From: an uncultured Eubacteriales bacterium | Lineage (GTDB): Bacteria; Bacillota; Clostridia; Oscillospirales; Acutalibacteraceae | DNA length: 5,994 nucleotides | Reading direction: 5' to 3' | Assembly (NCBI GenBank): GCA_900321195.1 | Contig: ONVG01000094.1 | Coordinates: 1-5,994 of the forward strand | Shown here: piece after piece, positions 1 to 5,807 of the stretch | Layout: every line of letters starts with the position of its first letter | Numbering within the stretch: position 1 is the first letter of the stretch | Notes under the pieces: model-generated | Told to the model about the DNA's origin: nothing | Database searches by the model: none | Seen by the model: the letters and a program-made list of their open reading frames with translations, nothing else | Translations under genes and position numbers: made by a program

Positions 1-21
1 GAAAATATAAAAATTTTTAAA

Positions 22-819
22 TTATTTAGTCGGGAAGCCTATGTTGAATACTTTGGCTGCATTTTTCCAAAGTATTTTTTCACGTTCTTCATTGCTGAGT
101 TCAAGAGCCATGAAACTTTCATATTCTTTGACAGGATCCCACATGGGAAAGTCCGAACCGAACATCAGTCTGTCAGCACCGTAAAGCTTTATGAAGCCGA
201 GAACCTTTTCGGGCGGCAGGAAAGGCATGACGCTGGATATATCCATATAACATTTTCTGTCTTTCATATATGGAACAGCCTCATCATATATCGACCAGCC
301 GCCTAAATGAGCCGCAACGACAGTTAAATTCGGAAATGCATCAATAATATTTGCTATGCGTTTCGGGTGCGACATGCTGTATCTGTAGTCGCCGCTGTGT
401 ATGAGCAGAGGAAGTCTGCCGGATATCTTTTCATACAGCTTCATAGCCTTGTCACAGTCAGCGTCAAAGTTCTGCGTATCGGGGTGAAGCTTGATGCCCT
501 TGATACCTGCGGCGATAACTCTTTCTATTTCTTCATCTGCATTTTCCATATCGGGATGAAGTGTTGCAAGGCCTGAAAATTCACTGTGCTTTTCGCATTC
601 AGATATGATAAGGTCGTTAAGAGAGCGCACATGCTTTGGCGTAAGTGCAACGGAGTTGATGATAAAATGCTTTATCTGTGATTTTTCGGCTATTCCGATA
701 AGTTCATCAGCGATACCGGTGCAGCTCATTTCAACATTATAAAATTCTCCTACACCTGAGACCGCGCGTCTTGCTATTCTTTTGTTATATATATGGTCAT
801 GACAGTCTATAGCAAACAA
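22..819 (-). CDS. Amidohydrolase-family metal-dependent hydrolase (PF04909-like)
   Basis: This 265-residue cytoplasmic protein looks like a complete TIM-barrel amidohydrolase of the COG2159 / Amidohydrolase_2 type. Visible motifs in order are the N-terminal metal-binding HxH (H7-D-H9 in DCHDHIY), GIKLHPD on a central strand (K110, H112), LLIHSG (H141), VVAAHLGG (H171) and GSDFP near the C-terminus (D223). These match the His/Asp metal-ligand set of the family, whose members hydrolyse C-N or C-O bonds or decarboxylate small aromatic or carboxylic substrates. The substrate here cannot be read from sequence. The start is TTG, chosen because AGGAGGG lies 6 nt upstream and the HxH motif begins a few residues in, as is usual. 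There is no signal peptide. The gene has its own consensus promoter and is transcribed away from the methionine synthase genes, so a shared function is not implied. The family call is firm; the function is unknown. Confidence 0.88.
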   Translation of the reverse strand: MFAIDCHDHIYNKRIARRAVSGVGEFYNVEMSCTGIADELIGIAEKSQIKHFIINSVALTPKHVRSLNDLIISECEKHSEFSGLATLHPDMENADEEIERVIAAGIKGIKLHPDTQNFDADCDKAMKLYEKISGRLPLLIHSGDYRYSMSHPKRIANIIDAFPNLTVVAAHLGGWSIYDEAVPYMKDRKCYMDISSVMPFLPPEKVLGFIKLYGADRLMFGSDFPMWDPVKEYESFMALELSNEEREKILWKNAAKVFNIGFPTK

Positions 820-825
820 AGCTTT

Positions 826-832
826 CCCTCCT
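826..832 (-). promoter_or_regulatory. Shine-Dalgarno site fixing a TTG start
   Basis: Read on the minus strand this is AGGAGGG, followed by 6 nt and then TTG at 819-817. It decides the start of the amidohydrolase gene: no ATG is present at a suitable distance, and TTG places the DCHDHIY metal motif at residues 5-11. Confidence 0.85.
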
Positions 833-858
833 GTTATTTTAAGATTCTTTATGCGGAT

Positions 859-887
859 ATTATATTACCTGTAACGTATAATGTCAA
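859..887 (-). promoter_or_regulatory. Sigma-A type promoter of the amidohydrolase gene
   Basis: On the minus strand, TTGACA (887-882) is followed by a 17-nt spacer and TATAAT (864-859). Both hexamers match the housekeeping consensus exactly. Transcription would begin near position 852, giving a leader of about 33 nt that carries the AGGAGGG site. This pairs back-to-back with the plus-strand promoter at 963-991. Confidence 0.82.
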
Positions 888-889
888 GC

Positions 890-954
890 ATTTCGGAGTG
901 CATCTTCGGCGGAGTGCCTCCGCAGTCGATTCGCGCCGGCAGCTTGCCGGAAAT
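890..954. repeat. GC-rich two-hairpin intergenic element
   Basis: A GC-rich block sits between the two divergent -35 boxes. By hand count, positions 891-950 hold 40 G/C of 60, against 17 of 60 in 831-890 and 13 of 60 in 951-1010. It contains two perfect 6-bp stems with 3-nt loops: GCGGAG-TGC-CTCCGC (909-923) and CCGGCA-GCT-TGCCGG (936-950). CGGAGTGC occurs twice as a direct repeat (894-901 and 910-917). The edges, ATTTCGG (890-896) and CCGGAAAT (947-954), are inverted repeats apart from one extra base. No T-run follows, so it is not an intrinsic terminator. It could be a dispersed palindromic intergenic repeat or an operator region for both genes; copy number elsewhere in the genome would decide. 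The edges are approximate. Confidence 0.5.
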
Positions 955-962
955 ATTCAAGG

Positions 963-991
963 TTTACAATAAATGCAGGAAATGATATAAT
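963..991 (+). promoter_or_regulatory. Sigma-A type promoter of the methionine synthase genes
   Basis: TTTACA (963-968), a 17-nt spacer and TATAAT (986-991), with TG at 983-984 making an extended -10 (TGATATAAT). The predicted start of transcription is near 998, leaving a leader of only about 25 nt before the ATG at 1023. That is too short for a cobalamin, SAM or T-box riboswitch. Confidence 0.8.
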
Positions 992-1011
992 ATATAGGAT
1001 ATTTGATATGC

Positions 1012-1016
1012 GGAGG
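1012..1016 (+). promoter_or_regulatory. Shine-Dalgarno site choosing the ATG at 1023
   Basis: GGAGG lies 6 nt before the ATG at 1023. An in-frame ATG at 1008 exists, but this site falls inside its coding frame and nothing like a ribosome binding site precedes it, so 1023 is the better start. Confidence 0.8.
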
Positions 1017-1022
1017 AAATAT

Positions 1023-1622
1023 ATGTCGGAGGAAGTAATATTTTTCAGGACGGCAGCAGAGGATGTTCATATAAATGAAAGAGAGCTTGCCGCAAGACTT
1101 AAAACGAATGTCGGCTTTGAAAATGAAATTCTTGATAAATGCAGAAAAAAGCTTATGGAAAGCTTGGATTATAAATGTGCATATATAAGATGTCCTGTCG
1201 GACTTTCACAGGAAAATGTCTGTGATTTTGGCTTTATGACGATAAAGAGCAAAAGCCTTTATAAAAATCTTTTGGGGTGCAGTGAGGCTTTTGTTATCGC
1301 TGTGACAACAGGGATAGCCGTTGACAGACTTCTTGTAAGGCTGAACGCTGTATCTCAGGCAGAGCATTATATGACTGATGCATTATCGTCAGCGGCTGTA
1401 GAGTCGTTCTGTGACTATGCCTGTGACAAAATAAGCGCAGGTATCAACTGTGCGAACCGTTTCAGTCCCGGATACGGAGATGTTTCGATAGAATTTCAGA
1501 AGCCGCTCCTGACAAGGCTGAATGCGCAAAGACTTTTAGGTATAACATTAAATCAGGCTTATCTTATGACGCCTGTAAAATCCATAACGGCAATAATGGG
1601 AATCAGACAAGAACAGGGATGA
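1023..1622 (+). CDS. Stand-alone methionine synthase reactivation-domain protein
   Basis: This 199-residue protein corresponds to the C-terminal AdoMet-binding activation domain of B12-dependent methionine synthase, made here as a separate polypeptide. In that domain the inactive cob(II)alamin that forms occasionally during turnover is reductively methylated with S-adenosylmethionine, the electron coming from a flavodoxin or similar donor. Supporting sequence is the RFSPGYGD segment (residues 146-153), which contains the RxxxGY AdoMet-contact motif (R146, G150, Y151), and the C-terminal LNQAYLMTPVKSITAIMGI region (176-194). The helical N-terminal part is weakly conserved. There is no signal peptide or membrane segment. 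It is the first gene of a tight pair: metH, which lacks this domain, starts 5 nt after its stop. Thermotoga maritima has the same split arrangement with the two genes adjacent. An alternative start at 1008 would add five residues but lacks a ribosome binding site. Confidence 0.88.
   Translation: MSEEVIFFRTAAEDVHINERELAARLKTNVGFENEILDKCRKKLMESLDYKCAYIRCPVGLSQENVCDFGFMTIKSKSLYKNLLGCSEAFVIAVTTGIAVDRLLVRLNAVSQAEHYMTDALSSAAVESFCDYACDKISAGINCANRFSPGYGDVSIEFQKPLLTRLNAQRLLGITLNQAYLMTPVKSITAIMGIRQEQG
1615..1619 (+). promoter_or_regulatory. Shine-Dalgarno site choosing the metH start at 1628
   Basis: AGGGA, within the last codons of the upstream gene, lies 8 nt before the ATG at 1628. The alternative ATG at 1619 overlaps the upstream stop in an ATGA arrangement, but it would have no spaced ribosome binding site. 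Coupled initiation at 1619 cannot be excluded and would add three residues. Confidence 0.6.
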
Positions 1623-1627
1623 TAACA

Positions 1628-3994
1628 ATGAAAAAAATAACAGATGTAATAAAAGAAAGAAGAGTTTACTTTGACGGGGGAACAGGTACTGTGCTTCAGA
1701 GTATGGGACTTCCTGCCGGACAGCCGCCCGAGCTTTGGAACATATCCGAGCCGGAAAAGATAATCGGACTTCACCGCTCATATCTTGACGCAGGCTGTGA
1801 CATAATAAAGACGAACACATTCGGCATAAACAGGAATAAGTTCGATAACTATGACGAGCTTATAAAGGCAGGAATAGAGTGTGCAAGAAAGGCTGTAGGT
1901 GACAGGGAGGATAAATATATCGCCTTTGATATGGGACCTACAGGAAGACTGCTTGAACCGCTTGGAGACCTTCCTTTTGAAGAGGCTGTATCTATATTTG
2001 CGGATAATGTAAAGGTCGCCGCGCAGTGCGGAGCTGACCTTGTTCTTATCGAAACTATGAATGACAGTCTTGAAACAAAGGCTGCTGTGCTTGCGGTAAA
2101 GGAAAACAGTGGTCTGCCTGTTTTTGTAACGAATGTATATGATGCAGGCGGAAAGCTTATGACAGGAGCATCACCTGCCGCCATGATATCACTTCTTGAA
2201 GGACTGCGTGTTGATGCGCTGGGCATGAACTGCTCACTTGGACCCGATATCATGCTGAATATAATAGGAAAATTTGCAAAATATTCATCCGTTCCGGTTA
2301 TAGTGAATCCGAATGCGGGACTGCCGGAGGTAAGGGACGGACAGACAGTCTATAATATAGGCGCAGAGGACTTTTCGGATTACATGATAAGGCTTGCAGA
2401 AAGCGGAGCATGTATTCTCGGCGGATGCTGCGGCACAACGCCGGAGTTCATACGCAGAACTGTTGAAAAGACTATAGATCTGCCTTATTCATATCCCGAA
2501 GAAAAGAGCTGTACTCTTGTTTCGTCATATACACACGCTGTAGAGATAGGAAATGACCCTATACTCATAGGCGAGAGGATAAATCCGACAGGAAAACCAA
2601 AGCTAAAGGAAGCGCTCAGGAGCGGAGACCTCGGATATATTCTGAATGAGGCGATAAGACAGTCAGATGCAGGAGTGCATATACTTGATGTCAATGTGGG
2701 ACTTCCTGAGATAGACGAAACGGAAATGATGCTGAAAAGTGTCGCAGCGATACAGTCTGTAACAGACCTGCCCTTGCAGATAGATACTACAAATTCAGAT
2801 ACACTCTCTGCGGCAATGAGGATATACAACGGAAAACCGCTTGTAAATTCAGTAAACGGCACTGAGGAAAGCATGAATAAGGTGCTTCCTGTTGTGCAGA
2901 GATACGGCGGAGGACTTATTGCACTTACGATAGATGAAAAGGGAATCCCCGACAATGCACAGGACAGAGTAAAAATAGCTGAAAAAATAATTGAACGCGC
3001 GGCTGAATACGGAATACAAAAAAAGGATATAATCGTTGACCCGCTTGCGCTTACAATATCCTCAAATCCCGAAAGTGCGATAGTGACTCTTGAAGCCGTA
3101 AGACTTCTTGGAGAAATAGGCGTAAAGACAAGCCTCGGAATATCGAACATATCCTTCGGACTTCCTCAGAGAGAGCTTATTACATCCACATTCTATGCCA
3201 ATGCGCTTGGCAGGGGACTTAACTGTGCGATAATGAACCCGTTCTCTGAGGCTATGATGAATACATACTATGCGTACAGAGCGCTTAATATGCTCGATAA
3301 GGGCTGTACGGACTATATCGGATATGCGTCTGCAAAGCAGAGTACAGGAAAGCAGGAGGTAAAGGACAGCCGCCCCGAAAGTCTTCATACATGCATTGTA
3401 AAGGGCTTGAAGGAGGGCGCTGTAAAGCATGCCGGTATGCTGCTAAAAACTGTACAGCCGCTCGATATAATCAACGGTCATATAGTTCCGGCACTTAATG
3501 AGATAGGAACGGCATTCGAGAACAAAAAAGCGTATCTTCCGCAGCTTTTGATGAGCGCAGAGGCGGCTTCTGCGGCTTTTGAGGAGGTAAAAAAAGGAAT
3601 ATCGTCCGAAAAAGAGGACAGCAGAAAAGCTATAGTTCTTGCGACCGTAAAGGGCGATATACACGATATCGGAAAAAATATCGTAAAGGTGCTTATGGAG
3701 AGCTACGGCTTCAATGTCTATGACCTCGGCAGAGATGTTCCGCCGGAAAAAATCAGGGACTGTGTACTTGAAAAGAATTGCAGACTTGTCGGACTAAGTG
3801 CATTGATGACGACTACCGTTCCGGCTATGGCTGAAACGATAGAGCTTCTCAAAAAGACAGACAGTTCCATAACCGTAATGGTAGGCGGAGCTGTGCTGAC
3901 TCAGGAATATGCCGATATGATAGGCGCTGATTTTTACGGCGCGGACGCAATGGACAGTGTGCGCTATGCCGAAAAATTTTATGAGAGCGTGTGA
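1628..3994 (+). CDS. metH: Cobalamin-dependent methionine synthase lacking the activation domain
   Basis: MetH transfers the methyl group of 5-methyl-tetrahydrofolate to homocysteine through protein-bound cobalamin, giving methionine and tetrahydrofolate. Domains in the 788-residue product are as follows. The homocysteine-binding barrel (about 1-290) has the zinc cysteines C202 (GMNCSLGP) and C267-C268 (GGCCGTTPEF). The pterin-binding barrel (about 310-565) has GERINPTG (315-322), DVNVGLP (from 354) and QIDTTN (384-389). A helical cap (about 580-660) includes the FENKKAYLPQLLMSAEA segment. The cobalamin-binding Rossmann domain (about 665-788) has the axial-ligand motif D677-I-H679-D-I-G682, then GLSALMTTT (722-730) and MVGGAVLT. 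The chain stops right after the B12 domain, whereas E. coli MetH (about 1,227 residues) continues into an activation domain. That domain is supplied by the gene immediately upstream, so nothing is truncated. All key zinc and cobalamin ligands are present. Function is assigned with high confidence. Confidence 0.96.
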   Translation: MKKITDVIKERRVYFDGGTGTVLQSMGLPAGQPPELWNISEPEKIIGLHRSYLDAGCDIIKTNTFGINRNKFDNYDELIKAGIECARKAVGDREDKYIAFDMGPTGRLLEPLGDLPFEEAVSIFADNVKVAAQCGADLVLIETMNDSLETKAAVLAVKENSGLPVFVTNVYDAGGKLMTGASPAAMISLLEGLRVDALGMNCSLGPDIMLNIIGKFAKYSSVPVIVNPNAGLPEVRDGQTVYNIGAEDFSDYMIRLAESGACILGGCCGTTPEFIRRTVEKTIDLPYSYPEEKSCTLVSSYTHAVEIGNDPILIGERINPTGKPKLKEALRSGDLGYILNEAIRQSDAGVHILDVNVGLPEIDETEMMLKSVAAIQSVTDLPLQIDTTNSDTLSAAMRIYNGKPLVNSVNGTEESMNKVLPVVQRYGGGLIALTIDEKGIPDNAQDRVKIAEKIIERAAEYGIQKKDIIVDPLALTISSNPESAIVTLEAVRLLGEIGVKTSLGISNISFGLPQRELITSTFYANALGRGLNCAIMNPFSEAMMNTYYAYRALNMLDKGCTDYIGYASAKQSTGKQEVKDSRPESLHTCIVKGLKEGAVKHAGMLLKTVQPLDIINGHIVPALNEIGTAFENKKAYLPQLLMSAEAASAAFEEVKKGISSEKEDSRKAIVLATVKGDIHDIGKNIVKVLMESYGFNVYDLGRDVPPEKIRDCVLEKNCRLVGLSALMTTTVPAMAETIELLKKTDSSITVMVGGAVLTQEYADMIGADFYGADAMDSVRYAEKFYESV

Positions 3995-4064
3995 ACAGTG
4001 CGTAATAACGGAGAGAGTTTTTTCATAGAAATTAACGATAAATAAAGATTTCGGAGTTAATGCT

Positions 4065-4709
4065 ATGAGAAAACCAATGATCGCGGGATCGATAAGAAGA
4101 TACACATTTTCTGTGCGCTCGTTCATAATAAGGAACGGCCTGTTCGTTATGTTCATAATGCTGCTTTTCGGAGGAGTACTCTGGGGAGCATTGAACAGCC
4201 GTTCAGCCGATGAAGCGCTTTTGAAAAGACTCGATTTCATATTGCAGACAAACTACAGTTTAAGGTGTACGCAGGGACTTATATCCGCATTCGTGTCGTC
4301 CTTTGCATCGTCTGTAATGCTGACAGCACTTTGTCTTTTGTCGGGACTTTCAATCTGGGGCTTTATCCCTGCGCTTATGATACCGTTTTTCAAGGGCTAC
4401 GGCTACGGTCTGTCGGCAGGCTTCCTTTACGGAGCATACGGTCTGAAGGGTATAGGCTACAATCTTCTTGTTATACTTCCGGGAATGTTTTTCTCGTCAG
4501 TAATTATATGCAGCGCTTCTCTTATGTCGTTTTGCAGCTCGCTGAAATTATGCTCATGCTTTTTCAGCGCAGCCGTCAGGAACGACCCTCGTGAGCAGAT
4601 GAAAAGCTATCTTTTATCGATACTCAGATGTCTTTTGCTTTGTGCATTGGCTGCGGTATTGGATATGTTCTGCTCGCTTTGTTTTTCTTGGATCTTTACT
4701 TTTAGTTAG
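4065..4709 (+). CDS. SpoIIM-like integral membrane protein
   Basis: A 214-residue polytopic membrane protein with about five hydrophobic segments, at roughly residues 22-42, 73-95, 97-117, 128-155 and 183-213. The central stretch FFKGYGYGLSAGFLYGAYGLKGIGYN and the following LPGMF resemble the SpoIIM / DUF95 family pattern of a lysine-glycine rich turn, a glycine-rich helix and a proline-containing helix. In endospore formers SpoIIM acts with SpoIID and SpoIIP in septal peptidoglycan remodelling during engulfment. Members of the wider family also occur outside sporulation, and spoIID and spoIIP are not in this window. The start has GGAG (4053-4056) with 8-nt spacing. The 70-nt gap after metH shows neither a terminator nor a convincing promoter. 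The next membrane gene follows after 12 nt. Family membership is recalled from pattern and is moderately secure; a sporulation role is only inferred. Confidence 0.6.
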   Translation: MRKPMIAGSIRRYTFSVRSFIIRNGLFVMFIMLLFGGVLWGALNSRSADEALLKRLDFILQTNYSLRCTQGLISAFVSSFASSVMLTALCLLSGLSIWGFIPALMIPFFKGYGYGLSAGFLYGAYGLKGIGYNLLVILPGMFFSSVIICSASLMSFCSSLKLCSCFFSAAVRNDPREQMKSYLLSILRCLLLCALAAVLDMFCSLCFSWIFTFS

Positions 4710-4713
4710 GGTG
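4708..4713 (+). promoter_or_regulatory. Shine-Dalgarno site choosing the ATG at 4722
   Basis: AGGGTG overlaps the TAG stop of the preceding gene and lies 8 nt before the ATG at 4722. An in-frame GTG at 4713 would add MLK to the product, but it overlaps this site and has no spaced ribosome binding site of its own. The overlap suggests translational coupling between the two membrane-protein genes. Confidence 0.6.
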
Positions 4714-4721
4714 TGTTAAAA

Positions 4722-5642
4722 ATGGCTGATACAGTCGAAAGAAAATACGGGCTTGGAGATTTCTTTGCAGGCTTCATGGGAAATATCGGGAGCCTTATTC
4801 TTGTAAACATAATGTTCTGCATACCGCTTGCAGCTTTTACAGCTTTACTGTGGCTGATATCCTGCGGCGAAAATATAAATATTTTTCTGGTATTCCTGCT
4901 TATACCTTTTATGTCGCCGTTCTTTGCCGGCGTTGTCAATGTATGCAGGAAAGTAAGCGCAGATAAAAAGGCTCGTCCGATAAAGGACTTTTTTGGCGGC
5001 ATAAAAAACAACTGGAAATTTTTTCTCGTGAACTCTGTTCTGCTGTATATACTTTCCGTAAGTATATGGGCGGTGTCAAATTACTTTTCAAGGCAGGCAG
5101 GCGGCTTTGCGGCTATAGTTTTTCTTATAATAATGATAGCATCATCTGCACTGTTCGTTTTTATCGACCTTTCGGCAATAGTTATGGCTGTATCGGTAGA
5201 ACTGAGCTTTGCGGAAATAATCAGGAACTCGATAATAATGGTGATGAGCGGCTTTGCAAATCATTTAAAGACTATGCTTTCGCTTATCTTTACGGCAAGC
5301 GTTGTATATTCTATAGTCGTTCTGACGGGTGAGCCTGTCATCTCGCTTATAATACTCGGCGCGATAGTTGTTTTGCTCCTGCCTGTAACGGTAATATACA
5401 TAATAGTGTACAATTCTTATCAGACGGTTGAAAAACTCGTTATCAAACCCTATCAGAAGCAGGAGAGTGAGAAAATACGCGACCGCATAGAAAAGGAAAA
5501 TGATGAAAAGCTGACTGTAGAGGAGCTTGAGCCGCTTGCAAAGGGCGATCCTGAGGAATATGTTTTTCTCAACGGAAAGACTGTCAAGCGCAAAAATATT
5601 ATAAAAATGATAGAGGTCAGGAAAAATAGACCTGATATGTAA
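4722..5642 (+). CDS. Six-segment membrane protein, YesL/DUF624-like
   Basis: A 306-residue integral membrane protein with no confidently recognised function. Six hydrophobic segments are visible at about residues 22-47, 53-74, 100-120, 128-157, 184-203 and 206-232. The N-terminal layout resembles the YesL / DUF624 family: an asparagine-led first helix with CIPLAAFTAL, a second helix, a basic loop (RKVSADKKARPIKDFF, 76-91), then NNWKFFLVN. In that family such proteins often sit near carbohydrate transport genes, and none are seen here. Residues 233-306 form a highly charged, probably cytoplasmic tail with an acidic part (EKENDEKLTVEELEPLAKGD) followed by a basic end (NGKTVKRKNIIKM), which is longer than I expect for YesL proteins. 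There is no signal peptide beyond the first membrane helix and no catalytic motif. The 12-nt spacing to the SpoIIM-like gene implies one transcript. No terminator hairpin is visible after the stop. Confidence 0.72.
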   Translation: MADTVERKYGLGDFFAGFMGNIGSLILVNIMFCIPLAAFTALLWLISCGENINIFLVFLLIPFMSPFFAGVVNVCRKVSADKKARPIKDFFGGIKNNWKFFLVNSVLLYILSVSIWAVSNYFSRQAGGFAAIVFLIIMIASSALFVFIDLSAIVMAVSVELSFAEIIRNSIIMVMSGFANHLKTMLSLIFTASVVYSIVVLTGEPVISLIILGAIVVLLLPVTVIYIIVYNSYQTVEKLVIKPYQKQESEKIRDRIEKENDEKLTVEELEPLAKGDPEEYVFLNGKTVKRKNIIKMIEVRKNRPDM

Positions 5643-5682
5643 AGACAATAAATGTATTTATGTAGAAAAATGTAAAATCGTA

Positions 5683-5711
5683 TTGACAGCTTTTTGACAA
5701 ATTACTATAAT
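5683..5711 (+). promoter_or_regulatory. Consensus sigma-A promoter P1 of adhE
   Basis: TTGACA (5683-5688), a 17-nt spacer (5689-5705) and TATAAT (5706-5711) match the housekeeping consensus exactly. Transcription would begin near 5718, giving a leader of about 90 nt before the adhE ATG. Such a perfect promoter suggests strong basal expression, with control imposed by a repressor or after initiation. Confidence 0.85.
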
Positions 5712-5723
5712 TATAATTATAAA
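5694..5723 (+). promoter_or_regulatory. Possible second overlapping adhE promoter P2
   Basis: A second TTGACA (5694-5699) stands 11 nt after the first and is followed by an 18-nt spacer and TATAAA (5718-5723). TATAAT, TATAAT and TATAAA occur head to tail in 6-nt steps at 5706, 5712 and 5718, and 5706-5721 is a perfect 16-bp palindrome. If used, P2 would start near 5730, at the foot of the leader stem-loop. It could instead be a non-functional by-product of the AT-rich repeat. Confidence 0.45.
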
Positions 5724-5728
5724 CAGAT

Positions 5729-5777
5729 GAAAGGCATATGCCCGAAAAAATCGGATATCATAGGGATATGGCCTTTC
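5729..5777 (+). promoter_or_regulatory. Stem-loop in the adhE leader
   Basis: GAAAGGC (5729-5735) pairs with GCCTTTC (5771-5777). Pairing continues with ATAT (5736-5739) to ATAT (5766-5769) and CCC (5741-5743) to GGG (5763-5765), leaving single bulged G residues at 5740 and 5770. That gives 14 bp closed by a 19-nt loop. An alternative inner hairpin, CCGA (5742-5745) with TCGG (5751-5754) over an A5 loop, would compete with the CCC/GGG pairs. No U-run follows, so it is unlikely to be a terminator. It ends 16 nt before the ribosome binding site and could protect the mRNA, be a processing site, or tune translation. Confidence 0.55.
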
Positions 5778-5807
5778 TGTAATATGATAAAACGGAGGAA
5801 GAGGACT

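Noticed and set aside
1..21. A5T5 inverted repeat just beyond the amidohydrolase stop
   Set aside because: Five A/T pairs with no loop at the window edge are too little to call a terminator; the rest of the region is outside the window.
909..950. Intrinsic terminator for either divergent gene
   Set aside because: The hairpins lie upstream of both genes, not downstream, and neither is followed by a T-run on either strand.
2485..3150. Long minus-strand open frame of 221 codons inside metH
   Set aside because: It lies wholly within a well-conserved metH coding sequence. Its serine- and isoleucine-rich product matches no family I know, and it lacks a ribosome binding site; it is a mirror of metH codon use.
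3995..4064. Possible terminator or promoter between metH and the SpoIIM-like gene
   Set aside because: The T-run at 4018-4023 has no GC stem before it, and no -35/-10 pair with acceptable spacing was found. Whether the downstream genes share the metH transcript stays open.
4060..4068. Two-codon reading frame ATG-CTA-TGA overlapping the ATG at 4065
   Set aside because: GGAG at 4053-4056 is only 3 nt from this ATG but 8 nt from the one at 4065, so initiation at 4065 is favoured and the mini-frame is probably chance.
3794..4240. Minus-strand open frame across the metH end and the start of the SpoIIM-like gene
   Set aside because: It is antisense to two better-supported genes, and its product has no recognisable motif.
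5645..5663. Imperfect palindrome around ATAAAT-GT-ATTTAT just after the 4722-5642 gene
   Set aside because: The 6-bp AT-only stem is too weak for a terminator and has no T-run. Such palindromes are expected by chance in this AT-rich spacer.
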